64,000 bases of DNA, taken from the NCBI GenBank assembly GCA_032027205.1, contig JAVSMN010000001.1, positions 2,793,418-2,857,417 on the forward strand. Reading direction: 5' to 3'. Source of the DNA: Zeimonas sp032027205 (GTDB lineage Bacteria; Pseudomonadota; Gammaproteobacteria; Burkholderiales; Burkholderiaceae_E). The position numbers and the translations under genes are program-made. Below are positions 1 to 8,688 of the stretch, in pieces; the stretch's first letter is position 1; each line of letters opens with the position of its first letter. The notes below the pieces were generated by a model. The model made no database searches. It was given only the letters and a program-made list of their open reading frames with translations, and was not told the origin of the DNA.

Positions 1-2537
1 ACCGAGCCGCGCACCTTGCCGTTGATCTGCAGCACGAGTTCGATCGTGTCCTGTTCGAGCGCGCGCTCGTCGACCTGCGGCCACGGGGCATCGAGCAGGT
101 CGCCCAGCGCGGCGGCGAAGCCCAGCTCGACCCACAGCGCGTGGCCGATGTGCGGCACGACCGGGTAGAGCATGCGGATCAGGATCGACAATGCCTCGCG
201 CATCACTTCGTCGGAAGCGGGCGTGCGCGCGAGCTTCGCCGCCTCGATCGCGTTGAGCATCTTCATCGCCGCCGACACGACGGTGTTGTACTGCTTGCGG
301 CGATAGTCGTAGTCGGCCTGGCGCAGGATCGTGTGCACTTCGCGGCGCAGCGCCTTCTGCGCCTCGTCGAGCGCCTTCGTGTCGATCGCCGGCGCGCCCG
401 GTTTCGACGCGAGCGCCGCATGCTGCGCGAACGCGCAGGCCCACAGCCGGCGCAGGAAGCGCTGCGCGCCCTCGACCCCGGCGCCCGACCACTCGAGCGT
501 CTGCTCCGGGGGCGAGGCGAACATCACGAACAGGCGCGCGGTATCGGCGCCGTAGCGGTCGATCAGCGCCTGCGGGTCGACGCCGTTGTTCTTGCTCTTC
601 GACATCGTGCCCATGCCGCCGTACTCGATGGGCAGCCCGTCCGTGCGCGAGCGCCACGCCACTGGCTTGCCGGTGGCGTCGTAGTCGGTGTCGACGTCGT
701 CGGGCCAGAAGTATTCGATGCCACCGCGCTCGTTGCGCCGCCAGTAGATGTCGTTGAGCACCATCCCCTGGCACAGCAGGTTGCTGAACGGTTCGTCGAA
801 GCGCACCAGGCCGCGATCGGGATCGCCCGGGAAGTCGCCGGGCAGGTCGCGCATCACCTTCGTCCAGAAGCGCGCGTACAGCAGGTGCAGCACCGCATGC
901 TCGATGCCGCCGATGTACTGGTCCATCGGCATCCAGTAATCGTTGCGCGCGTCGACCATCGACTCGTCGTTGTCCGGCGAGCAGTAGCGCATGTAGTACC
1001 AGGACGAGTCGACGAAGGTGTCCATCGTGTCGGTCTCGCGCCGCGCCGGCTTGCCGCACTTCGGGCAGTCGCAGCGCAGGAAGCGCTCGTCCTTCGCCAG
1101 CGGATTGCCGCTGCCGTCGGGGATCAGGTCTTCGGGCAGCACGACCGGCAACTGCTCGTAGGGCACCGGCACCGCGCCGCAGGCCTCGCAATGCACGATC
1201 GGGATGGGAGTGCCCCAGTAGCGCTGGCGCGAGATGCCCCAGTCGCGCAGCCGGTACTGCACGCGTCGGGCGCCCAGGCCCTTCGCTTCGAGGTCGGCGG
1301 CGATCGCGTCGATCGCGGCGTCGTGATCGAGACCGTCGTAGCGACCGGAGTTCACGAGCCGGACGCTGGTGGTGAGGCCGTACCAGTCCTGCCATTCGAC
1401 ATCGGAGAAGCGCTTGCGGTCGATGTCGATGACCTGGCGGATCGGCAGGTTGAACTTCCGCGCGAACGCAAAGTCGCGCTCGTCGTGCGCCGGCACGCCC
1501 ATCACCGCGCCGTCGCCGTAGCTCATCAGCACGTAGTTGCCGACCCAGACCGGGACGTTCTCGCCGGTCAGCGGATGGCGCACGAAGAGGTCGGTGAGCC
1601 GCCCGTCCTTTTCACGCGTGGCGATGTCGGCTTCGGTGGCCGCGCCGCGCCGGCATTCGTCGATGAAGGCAGCGACCTTCGGATCGCGCTGCGCGGCGAC
1701 GGCGGCCAGCGGATGCTCGGGGGCGACGGCGACGAAGGTGACACCCATGATCGTGTCGGCGCGCGTGGTGAACACGTACAGCCGGCCGTCCTGTACCAGT
1801 GCGCCTGCAGCGTCGCGGATGTCGTGCGGGAACGCGAAGCGCACGCCCACCGAGCGGCCGATCCAGTTCTCCTGCATCAGCTTCACGCGCTCGGGCCAGC
1901 CCAGGCCGGCGAGGTCGGCGATCAGTTCGTCGGCGTAGCGCGTGATCGCCAGGTAGTACATCGGGATCTCGCGCTTCTCGACGAGCGCGCCCGAGCGCCA
2001 GCCGCGGCCGTCGATCACCTGCTCGTTGGCGAGAACGGTCTGGTCGGAAGGGTCCCAGTTCACCGTTCCCGTCTTCAGGTAAGCGATGCCCTGCTCGAGC
2101 ATCTTCAGGAACAGCCACTGGTTCCACTTGTAGTAGTCGGGCGCGCAGGTGGCGACCTCGCGGTGCCAGTCGATGGCCAGCCCCATCGAGCGCATCTGCG
2201 ATTTCATGTGCGCGATGTTGTCCCACGTCCACTTCGCCGGCGCGACGTTGTTCTTCATCGCCGCGTTCTCGGCGGGCAGCCCGAACGCGTCCCAGCCCAT
2301 CGGCATCAGCACGTTGTAGCCGTTCATCCGCAGATGCCGGTACATGACGTCGTTGATCGTGTAGTTGCGCACGTGCCCCATGTGCAGCTTGCCCGACGGG
2401 TAGGGCAGCATCGAGCACGCGTAGAACTTGCCTTTCGGAAAACGCGCGTCGTTTTCGATGGCGCGGTACGCGTCGATCGACTGCCAGTGGGCGTGCGCGG
2501 CCTTCTCGACCTCGGTGGCGTCGTAACGTTCGTGCAT
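1..2537 (-). CDS. leuS: Leucyl-tRNA synthetase, 3' end cut by window edge
   Basis: Charges tRNA-Leu with leucine in the cytoplasm (class Ia synthetase). Translation from the ATG at 2537 gives 845 residues without a stop before the window edge; the family is about 860-880 residues, so only some 20-30 C-terminal residues are missing. The class I signature HMGH lies at about residues 52-55 (in PYPSGKLHMGHVRNY) and the KMSKS-type loop MSKSKN at about residue 645. The editing domain (VFTTRADTIMG region) and a zinc-type segment (CEACGAVP and CPKCGKP) are intact. No frameshift is seen. Identification is secure; only the C-terminus is unseen. Confidence 0.97.
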   Translation of the reverse strand, partial: MHERYDATEVEKAAHAHWQSIDAYRAIENDARFPKGKFYACSMLPYPSGKLHMGHVRNYTINDVMYRHLRMNGYNVLMPMGWDAFGLPAENAAMKNNVAPAKWTWDNIAHMKSQMRSMGLAIDWHREVATCAPDYYKWNQWLFLKMLEQGIAYLKTGTVNWDPSDQTVLANEQVIDGRGWRSGALVEKREIPMYYLAITRYADELIADLAGLGWPERVKLMQENWIGRSVGVRFAFPHDIRDAAGALVQDGRLYVFTTRADTIMGVTFVAVAPEHPLAAVAAQRDPKVAAFIDECRRGAATEADIATREKDGRLTDLFVRHPLTGENVPVWVGNYVLMSYGDGAVMGVPAHDERDFAFARKFNLPIRQVIDIDRKRFSDVEWQDWYGLTTSVRLVNSGRYDGLDHDAAIDAIAADLEAKGLGARRVQYRLRDWGISRQRYWGTPIPIVHCEACGAVPVPYEQLPVVLPEDLIPDGSGNPLAKDERFLRCDCPKCGKPARRETDTMDTFVDSSWYYMRYCSPDNDESMVDARNDYWMPMDQYIGGIEHAVLHLLYARFWTKVMRDLPGDFPGDPDRGLVRFDEPFSNLLCQGMVLNDIYWRRNERGGIEYFWPDDVDTDYDATGKPVAWRSRTDGLPIEYGGMGTMSKSKNNGVDPQALIDRYGADTARLFVMFASPPEQTLEWSGAGVEGAQRFLRRLWACAFAQHAALASKPGAPAIDTKALDEAQKALRREVHTILRQADYDYRRKQYNTVVSAAMKMLNAIEAAKLARTPASDEVMREALSILIRMLYPVVPHIGHALWVELGFAAALGDLLDAPWPQVDERALEQDTIELVLQINGKVRGS

Positions 2538-2639
2538 GAGCGGCGGGCGGGAAAATCGCGGAAAACCTTCGAGTGTACACGGCGGGCTGCGCCGTATCGG
2601 CGCGCCGGAACCCGGCCCGCGGCCCGACGATGGAGGGGG

Positions 2640-2780
2640 TCAGGAGTCGGGGTCGGCGCCTGGACGCTCGGCATTGCGCCGCGCCGCGTCGGCCTGCTTC
2701 CACGCGCGCACCGCCCAAGCGATGACGACAACCAGCGCGATCAGGTTTATCGCGATGCCGGTGATCCAGAATCCGTTCAT
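2640..2780 (-). CDS. Small single-helix membrane protein (46 aa), hypothetical
   Basis: A 46-codon frame begins with ATG at 2780 and fills the gap between leuS and the receptor gene upstream. It starts MNGFWITGIAINLIALVVV, giving one membrane helix (about residues 4-23), followed by a basic then acidic hydrophilic tail ending GADPDS. Third codon positions are strongly GC, as in neighbouring genes. The preceding receptor gene's TGA lies 42 bases upstream in the same frame, so the start cannot be further upstream. There is no clear ribosome binding site. It is not recognised as a family and could be a chance frame. Confidence 0.45.
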   Translation of the reverse strand: MNGFWITGIAINLIALVVVIAWAVRAWKQADAARRNAERPGADPDS

Positions 2781-2822
2781 GGCGGCGATCGTCTCGACAT
2801 CCCGTCGTGCGAGGCTCGGCGT

Positions 2823-4955
2823 TCAGAACGCCGCCTGCGCGCGAACTCCGGCATAGAAGTTGCGCTGCGGCGCCGACTCGTAATAGCGACCTCCTGCGGC
2901 ATTGACGATCACCGAGCCGACGTAGCGCCGGTCGAAGACGTTGTCGATGCGCACGAAAGGTTCGATGCGCCACCCTGCGGTGAGCAGTTCGAAGCCGGCA
3001 CGCAGGTTCGCCACCGCGTACGAGTCGGCATGTTCGGAGTTCGCGTCATCGACGAAGACCTTGCCGTTCCACGACGCCTCGGCGCCGGCAACGAATCCGC
3101 TCGCTGCATGGCGCCACGTCGCCTCGGCGAACAGCGAGGCTTTCGGCACGCCGGGCAAGCGCTTGTCCGACAGCACGGTTGCGTCGAGCGCGCGATAGTC
3201 GCGGAACTGCGCCTGCATCCAGGTCCACGCGAGCGAGGCGGCAAAACCACGCCCGAGGTTGCTTTCGACGCCGAGCTCGATGCCGCGACGCGCGGTGCGC
3301 GCGGCGTTGCGGAATGTGGTGCGCCCGCCGACGTTCGCATCCGGGACGATGTCGTTGTCGGTATCGGTGCGGAACAAGGCGACCTTCGCCTGCGTGCCTG
3401 CGCTCGCGCGCCACTTCAGGCCGAGCTCGTGGTTCGTGCTGCGACTCGCCTGCAGGCCGAAGTTCAGGCCGGGCCGACCGTCGGGTCGATACGCGAGTTC
3501 GGCGAAGGTCGGTGTCTCGAAGCCGCGGCCGACCGATGCGTAGACGTTCGCGTCGTCGGACAGCGCGTACAGCACGCCGATCACCGGGCTCGTCGCCGAA
3601 TAGCTGCGCGATCCCGAGTCGTCGGGGTTCGTCGCGCCGACGAAGGCATCACGCACCGTGAAGCGCACGCTCGAGCGGCGCGCGCCGCCGGCGAGCTTCC
3701 ATTGCGGCGTGATCCACCACTCGACGACGGCGTACTGGTCGAAGTCGCGTACGGTGTCCGACTCGTTGCGTCGCAAGGCGCCGGCGGCGCCTGCGTCGTT
3801 GACGAAGCCCTTGCGTCGCTCGTTCATCCGGTCGTAGTCGACGCCCAGCGTCGCATCGATGCGGCCGCCGGCCGTGCGAACGCTCTTCGTCCACTGCAGG
3901 TTCAGTCCGCCGAAGCCGCGATCGAGATCGACGACGCCCCCCGAGGAACCCGGCGCGGCGCCGCTGAATGCAAGGAACTGGCGCAGCGTGCGTTCGCCGC
4001 CGTAGGCGCGCATTCGAAACGTGGAGCCGTCACCGAGGCGCCGCTGCCAGTCGGCGCCGATCTGGTTGTGCGCGATGCTCTTGCGCGTGTCGAAGGCGAG
4101 TGCGCCGGTGCCGGCCTGTCGCGGATCGCGTGCGAGCTGGGCGCGCGTCAGGCCGAGCGGGTCCAGCGTATCGGGCTGGTCGAGCGCCGTTGCGCTGAGC
4201 GCGAAGCGTCCGGCGTCGTCGGACCAGACCAGGCGCGCGTTGGCGAGGTCGCGTCTCGTGCGGCTGTGAGCGCGCCAGCCGTCGGTGCGAAAGCGCGATA
4301 CGTCGGCGCGTGCGCCGAACGCGCCCACCGTTGCGCCGAACTCGGCGCCGAGCTTGCGCGAGCCGAAACTGCCCGCGTCGGCGCGCAGCCCGAGCGTGGG
4401 CCGCTGCGGCGGATCTTCGGTGAATACCGTGACGAGTCCGCCTGACGAATTGCCGTACAGCGCGGCGAACGGCCCGCGTAGCACCTCGATGCGCTCGGCG
4501 CTGTCGAGGTCGAACAGTCCGGTCTGTCCCTGTCCATCGGGCATCGTCAGCGGAACTCCGTCCTGCACGAGGCGCACGCCGCGCACGCCGAAGCTCGCCC
4601 GTGCGCCGAAGCCGCGCGAAGAGACCTGCAGGTCCTGCGCGTAGTTCTGCCGGTTCTGCACGTGGACGCCCGGGACGCGACCGATCGCTTCCGACAGGTT
4701 CACACCGGGACGTTGCGCCTGGATTTCGTCGACGCCGACGACGTCGACCGAGGCCGGAACGTCGAAGGCGCGCTGTGCGCTGCGCGTGGCGGTGACCGTG
4801 ACCGGCTCGAGCGATTGCGCGACTGCCGGTATTGCGGCGAGCGCGGCGGACAAGGCGACGACGGCAGGGAGCGCGACGAGTGACGTGTTGGCGGGCCCAC
4901 GACGCGGCGGGCGGCGCGAGCGCGCGAGCCGTTGCGCGGCCGCCCGCCGGATCAT
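2823..4955 (-). CDS. TonB-dependent outer membrane receptor
   Basis: Outer-membrane gated beta-barrel for high-affinity uptake, energised by TonB-ExbBD. 710 residues. The N-terminus is basic with a hydrophobic stretch ending AIPAVAQ at about residue 47 (signal peptide), followed by a TonB box-like EPVTVTATR. The plug domain follows (SEAIGRVPGVHVQNRQ, DGVPLTMPDGQGQT, AERIEVLRGPFAALYGNSSGG), then the barrel, with a terminal aromatic F. The plug resembles the FecA/ferric-siderophore branch, but the ligand cannot be read from sequence and no siderophore genes are adjacent. Its ATG overlaps the TGA of the upstream EcsC gene (ATGA), implying co-translation. Confidence 0.9.
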   Translation of the reverse strand: MIRRAAAQRLARSRRPPRRGPANTSLVALPAVVALSAALAAIPAVAQSLEPVTVTATRSAQRAFDVPASVDVVGVDEIQAQRPGVNLSEAIGRVPGVHVQNRQNYAQDLQVSSRGFGARASFGVRGVRLVQDGVPLTMPDGQGQTGLFDLDSAERIEVLRGPFAALYGNSSGGLVTVFTEDPPQRPTLGLRADAGSFGSRKLGAEFGATVGAFGARADVSRFRTDGWRAHSRTRRDLANARLVWSDDAGRFALSATALDQPDTLDPLGLTRAQLARDPRQAGTGALAFDTRKSIAHNQIGADWQRRLGDGSTFRMRAYGGERTLRQFLAFSGAAPGSSGGVVDLDRGFGGLNLQWTKSVRTAGGRIDATLGVDYDRMNERRKGFVNDAGAAGALRRNESDTVRDFDQYAVVEWWITPQWKLAGGARRSSVRFTVRDAFVGATNPDDSGSRSYSATSPVIGVLYALSDDANVYASVGRGFETPTFAELAYRPDGRPGLNFGLQASRSTNHELGLKWRASAGTQAKVALFRTDTDNDIVPDANVGGRTTFRNAARTARRGIELGVESNLGRGFAASLAWTWMQAQFRDYRALDATVLSDKRLPGVPKASLFAEATWRHAASGFVAGAEASWNGKVFVDDANSEHADSYAVANLRAGFELLTAGWRIEPFVRIDNVFDRRYVGSVIVNAAGGRYYESAPQRNFYAGVRAQAAF

Positions 4956-5770
4956 GCCGCCTCGTCGACCACGAACGGCGATTCGGCGTGCCGCCGATGC
5001 GTGCGATACGCATGGCGCACGGTCTCGGCTCCGTAGCGACGCTCGAGCGCGCGGATTGCGAAGTGGCCGCGGCTCATCGTCTGGTAGTGATCCATGAAGA
5101 GCAGGTTGATCGCCGCGCCTGCAGCGGCGCCGACGCCCGGAACCAGCATGCCGGCCGCCTTCTGCGTGAGCTGGATCTTGTAGCGCGTGGCGACCATCGC
5201 GATGAGCCGCACCATCGCCGGCGCGCCTTCCTGCGCGACGCCGCGTTGCGCGACGTAGCGCGACGCTTCGCTGACGGCGCGCGCGAGCACTGCGCGTACG
5301 GCGTAATAGCCCGACTCGGCAGCGTCATCGCGCGGCGAGTCTCCACCGAGCGCGAACACTTCGAGCGCCGCCATTCGGGTGTCCGTGGAGCCAGGGTCTT
5401 CGCCTTCGGCGCGCGCGACGTCGAGGATCGAACGCATGATCAGCACGGTGGACAGCGGGATTTCGATCGACAGCCCGGCGATGCCCAGCGCTCCGCCGGC
5501 GCCACCGCTCACCGAGCCGAGCAGCTTGTGCAGCCGCGGACTGGCCTGGCGGCGACCCGGTTCGAGCGTGCGTGCGGCCGCGTCGACCGAACGCTGCAAC
5601 GCGTGATGCGTGATGATGCCCAGCCGCTTGCGCAGCGACGGCGGCAGCAGGTCGACGGTGCGTTCGATCGGGCCGCCGAGGAAGTCGCTCAGCCGTGCGG
5701 CAAGACCGGGCCGCTCGAGGAGTTCGCGCGCCTCTTCGAGCCTGCGCAGGTCGGCGGCATCGAGCTTCAT
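4952..5770 (-). CDS. EcsC family protein
   Basis: 272-residue protein of the EcsC family, whose biochemical role is not established (named after a protein linked to an ABC exporter in Bacillus). Visible family features are the glycine-rich hydrophobic region VSGGAGGALGIAGLSIEIPLS near residue 90, the RSILDVARAEGEDP segment, the GGDS element, and a C-terminal glycine/alanine-rich hydrophobic hairpin (VPGVGAAAGAAINLLFMDHY). The start is taken at ATG 5770; a TTG nine bases upstream (5779) is also in frame. The 3' end overlaps the receptor start by four bases, so the two are likely co-expressed. Confidence 0.8.
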   Translation of the reverse strand: MKLDAADLRRLEEARELLERPGLAARLSDFLGGPIERTVDLLPPSLRKRLGIITHHALQRSVDAAARTLEPGRRQASPRLHKLLGSVSGGAGGALGIAGLSIEIPLSTVLIMRSILDVARAEGEDPGSTDTRMAALEVFALGGDSPRDDAAESGYYAVRAVLARAVSEASRYVAQRGVAQEGAPAMVRLIAMVATRYKIQLTQKAAGMLVPGVGAAAGAAINLLFMDHYQTMSRGHFAIRALERRYGAETVRHAYRTHRRHAESPFVVDEAA

Positions 5771-5809
5771 GATGCGCAACCGGCGCGTCAGCGATGCTTC
5801 AGCGCGCCA

Positions 5810-6619
5810 TCAGGGCACGCGCACGACGATCGGCGCCTTGCCTTCGCGCAGCAGCCCGGCGGTGACGCTGCCGAGCACCGCCGCCTGCAGCGCGGAGCGC
5901 CCGCGGGTGGCCATCACGACGAGGATGTCGCGCCGATCGCCGATGAACCTGGACATCGCATCGACCGGATCGCCGTGAAGCACTTCCCAGTTCGCCTCGA
6001 CGCCGTAGCGTCGGCCGAGATCGACCGCGTGCGAGCGCACATAGGAGCTTTCGAGCGCGTCGTTGGCCGGCACGTTCGGGTCGGGGCGGGCTTCGGGCGA
6101 GATGACCTGCACGACGAGCAGGCGCGCCTTCAACGCGCGCGCCCATTCGCCGGCCTGCTGCTCCATCCATTCGGAGTGCCCGCTGCCGTCGATCGGCAGC
6201 ATCACGGTGTTGATCTGCAGCGGCTCGTGCCCGGGTTGCGCGCGACCGCGCGGACGATAAACGAGCACCGGGTTGTGGCCGGTGCGAACGACATCGTGCG
6301 CTACGCTGCCGAGGATCGCCTCGGCGAGGCCGCTGCGTCCGTGCGTGGTCATCGCCACCAGCGTGCCGCGCACGCGGGCCGCTTCCTCGAGGATGGCGGC
6401 GGCGACGTTGCCGCGCCCCGGCACCGTGCGCGCCTCGGCCTTCAGCGCATCGGCGAGCGCGTTCAGCTGCCGCGTTGCTTCCTCGTCGGCGGACTCGCGT
6501 TCCTGCACCCGCACGATCGCGAGCTTGGCGCCAGTGGCGCGCGCGACGCACTGCGCATACGGCAACACCTCTTCCGAGAAGCGGGAGCCGTCGACCGGTA
6601 CCAGGATTCGCTCGTACAT
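5810..6619 (-). CDS. Tandem-domain universal stress protein
   Basis: 269-residue protein with two UspA folds, as in E. coli UspE-type proteins. Domain 1 starts MYERILVPVDGS and carries the nucleotide-binding signature GRSGLAEAILGS (about residues 95-106); domain 2 starts near INTVMLPIDGS and carries GRSALQAAVLGS. The ATG at 6619 is chosen because the fold begins exactly there and an AGGA sequence lies eight bases upstream; the frame stays open much further upstream but with no family resemblance. It diverges from the IclR gene across 55 bases, so the two probably share a control region. Confidence 0.9.
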   Translation of the reverse strand: MYERILVPVDGSRFSEEVLPYAQCVARATGAKLAIVRVQERESADEEATRQLNALADALKAEARTVPGRGNVAAAILEEAARVRGTLVAMTTHGRSGLAEAILGSVAHDVVRTGHNPVLVYRPRGRAQPGHEPLQINTVMLPIDGSGHSEWMEQQAGEWARALKARLLVVQVISPEARPDPNVPANDALESSYVRSHAVDLGRRYGVEANWEVLHGDPVDAMSRFIGDRRDILVVMATRGRSALQAAVLGSVTAGLLREGKAPIVVRVP

Positions 6620-6674
6620 TTTCGTCCTCGTCGTGGGGAAACGTCCGTCGTGTTTTCTGCATAATGGCGTGGCC

Positions 6675-7496
6675 ATGAGAAATCCGCAAATCGTCTCGAC
6701 ATTCGTCGAGCCGTCCGCAGACGCGTCGCACAAGTCGGCCGAAGTACCCGCCGGCTCGGCGATCCTGCGAGCGATCCGCGTGATGGAGACCATCGCCGAG
6801 AGCGAGGATCCGCCGCATCTTGCCGAGTTGTGCCGGGCGCTCGGGCTGCCCAAGCCCACGGTGTTCCGCATCCTGTCCACGCTCGAGTACGCCGGCCTCG
6901 TCTCGCGCGAGCCGGGCAGCAAGCGCTATCGCATCGGCCGACGGCTCGCCCGGCTCTCCGGCGCGGTGCTGCTGAATTCGCCGTCGTGCGCGGCGCGACG
7001 CGCGATCCTCGAGGAGCTCGTCGAACAGACCGGGGAGACGTGCAACCTGTCGGTGCCGGACGGTCATTCGGTGGTCTACCTCGAGCGCGTCGAAGCCGAC
7101 TGGCCGCTGCGCGTTTCGCTGTCGGCCGGCTCATGCATTCCGCTGTGCGCTTCGGCCAGCGGCAAGATCTTCCTCGGCGCGATGACGCGCCGTTCGCGCG
7201 AGCGGCTGATCCGGCAGTGCCCGCTGATCCGGCACACGCCGCAAACGCTAGACGATCCGGCGCGGCTCGAAGCCGACATCGCGCGCGTGCAGCAGCAGGG
7301 CTACGCCACCGACAGCGAGGAATACCTGCCCGGCGTATGCTGCCTGGCAGTGCCGGTGGTCGATGCAGACGGCCGCGTCGTCGCCGCGCTGTCGCTGCAT
7401 GCTCCGGTGTCGCGGCTGAGCCTGGACGAGGCGCTCGAGTTCCTGCCGGCGATGCGCAGCGCCGCCGCCGACATGGCGCAGACCATCGACTGGTGA
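6675..7496 (+). CDS. IclR family transcriptional regulator
   Basis: 273-residue IclR-type regulator. An N-terminal winged helix-turn-helix lies at about residues 25-90 (ILRAIRVMETIAE, then ALGLPKPTVFRILSTLEYAGL), followed by the IclR effector-binding domain (ETCNLSVPDGHSVVYLERVE, then LCASASGKIFLG and AVPVVDADGRVVAALSL). ATG 6675 is selected because the homologous part begins shortly after it. The stop is four bases before the ackA start, so it is very probably co-transcribed with acetate kinase and may regulate it and the divergent UspA gene. The effector is unknown. Confidence 0.88.
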   Translation: MRNPQIVSTFVEPSADASHKSAEVPAGSAILRAIRVMETIAESEDPPHLAELCRALGLPKPTVFRILSTLEYAGLVSREPGSKRYRIGRRLARLSGAVLLNSPSCAARRAILEELVEQTGETCNLSVPDGHSVVYLERVEADWPLRVSLSAGSCIPLCASASGKIFLGAMTRRSRERLIRQCPLIRHTPQTLDDPARLEADIARVQQQGYATDSEEYLPGVCCLAVPVVDADGRVVAALSLHAPVSRLSLDEALEFLPAMRSAAADMAQTIDW

Positions 7497-7500
7497 TTCG

Positions 7501-8670
7501 ATGACGATCCTGGTGCTGAACAGCGGATCGTCGAGCATCAAGTTCGCCACCTACGACCGCGGCCCGCGCCGCAGCGAGGTCATCGAGCGGCTACGCGGCC
7601 AGGTCTCGGGCCTGCCCGACGTTGCGGTGCTGTCGTGGCGTGGCGCAGGCGGCCAGCGCGAAGAACGCCGGTTGTCCGGCAGCATCGATTCACGCGCCGC
7701 GCTCGAAGCGGTGCTCGCGCATGTGGGCGAAGCCGGCGCGCTCGGGGCACTTCAAGCGGTGGGCCATCGCATTGCGCACGGCGGGCAGGCCCTGATCCGC
7801 CCGGTGCGCGTGGACGACGAAGTCCTTGCGCTGATCGAGTCGCTCACGCCGCTGGCGCCGCTGCACCAGGGCTTCGGCATCGCCGGCGTGCGCGCGATGC
7901 AGTCGCTCGCTCCGGAAGCCCTGCAGGTCGCGTGTTTCGACACCGCATTCCATGCCACGCAGCCGGCACTGCACACGACGATGCCGTTGCCCGCCTCGTG
8001 GCGCGAGCGCGGCGCCCGTCGCTACGGCTTCCATGGACTGTCCTTCGAGTGGATCGCGCAGAAGCTGCCGCAACTGCTCGGTGCTGCGGCCGACGCGCGC
8101 GTCGTCGTGGCGCACCTGGGCAGCGGCGCGAGCGTGTGCGGCATGCGCGAGCGCCGCTCGGTTCGCACGTCGATGGGGCTGAGCACGCTCGACGGACTCG
8201 TGATGAGCACGCGTCCGGGCAATCTCGATCCAGGGGTGCTGCTGTTCCTGCAGCAGCAGTTGCACGTCGACGTCGAGGCGCTGAGTCGCGGCCTGCACCG
8301 CGACTCCGGGCTGCTCGGGATCTCCGGCCTGTCGGGCGACATGCGCGAGCTCGAAGCGAGCGAGGATCCACGCGCCTCGTTCGCCATCGAGATGTTCTGC
8401 CAACGTGCGGCGCAGGAGATCGCCGCCACCGCCGTGGCGATCGGCGGCTGCGATGCGCTCGTCTTCACCGGCGGCATCGGCGAGCACAGCGAGCGCGTGC
8501 GCCGCCAGATCTCGGCGCTGCTGGGCTGGATGGGCGTGCGGCTGAACGGCGCGCTGAATCGCGCGAACGGCCCGCGCACGCACGCCGACGACTCCGCAGT
8601 GGCCGTCTGGGTGGTGCCGACCGACGAGGAGCAGGTCATCGCCGGCCACGTGGCGGCGATGATGTCGTAG
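7501..8670 (+). CDS. ackA: Acetate kinase
   Basis: Interconverts acetate plus ATP and acetyl phosphate in the cytoplasm. At 389 residues it is full length for the family. Visible motifs are LVLNSGSSSIKFATY at the N-terminus, YGFHGLSFEW, HLGSGASVCGM, SMGLSTLDGLVMSTRPGNLDPG and, near the C-terminus, FTGGIGEHSERVR. There is no phosphotransacetylase (pta) gene nearby, so its acetyl-phosphate partner must lie elsewhere. It follows the IclR gene by four bases and converges on fahA. Together with actP at 41 kb this suggests active acetate metabolism. Confidence 0.96.
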   Translation: MTILVLNSGSSSIKFATYDRGPRRSEVIERLRGQVSGLPDVAVLSWRGAGGQREERRLSGSIDSRAALEAVLAHVGEAGALGALQAVGHRIAHGGQALIRPVRVDDEVLALIESLTPLAPLHQGFGIAGVRAMQSLAPEALQVACFDTAFHATQPALHTTMPLPASWRERGARRYGFHGLSFEWIAQKLPQLLGAAADARVVVAHLGSGASVCGMRERRSVRTSMGLSTLDGLVMSTRPGNLDPGVLLFLQQQLHVDVEALSRGLHRDSGLLGISGLSGDMRELEASEDPRASFAIEMFCQRAAQEIAATAVAIGGCDALVFTGGIGEHSERVRRQISALLGWMGVRLNGALNRANGPRTHADDSAVAVWVVPTDEEQVIAGHVAAMMS

Positions 8671-8688
8671 CGGGCGACGCTCGCGACG

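Noticed and set aside
141..4445. A 1,434-codon open frame on the plus strand opposite leuS and the TonB receptor
   Set aside because: Its product is Arg/Val/His/Ala-rich with no motif, while the other strand encodes two clearly recognisable proteins. Extreme GC at third positions leaves antisense frames open.
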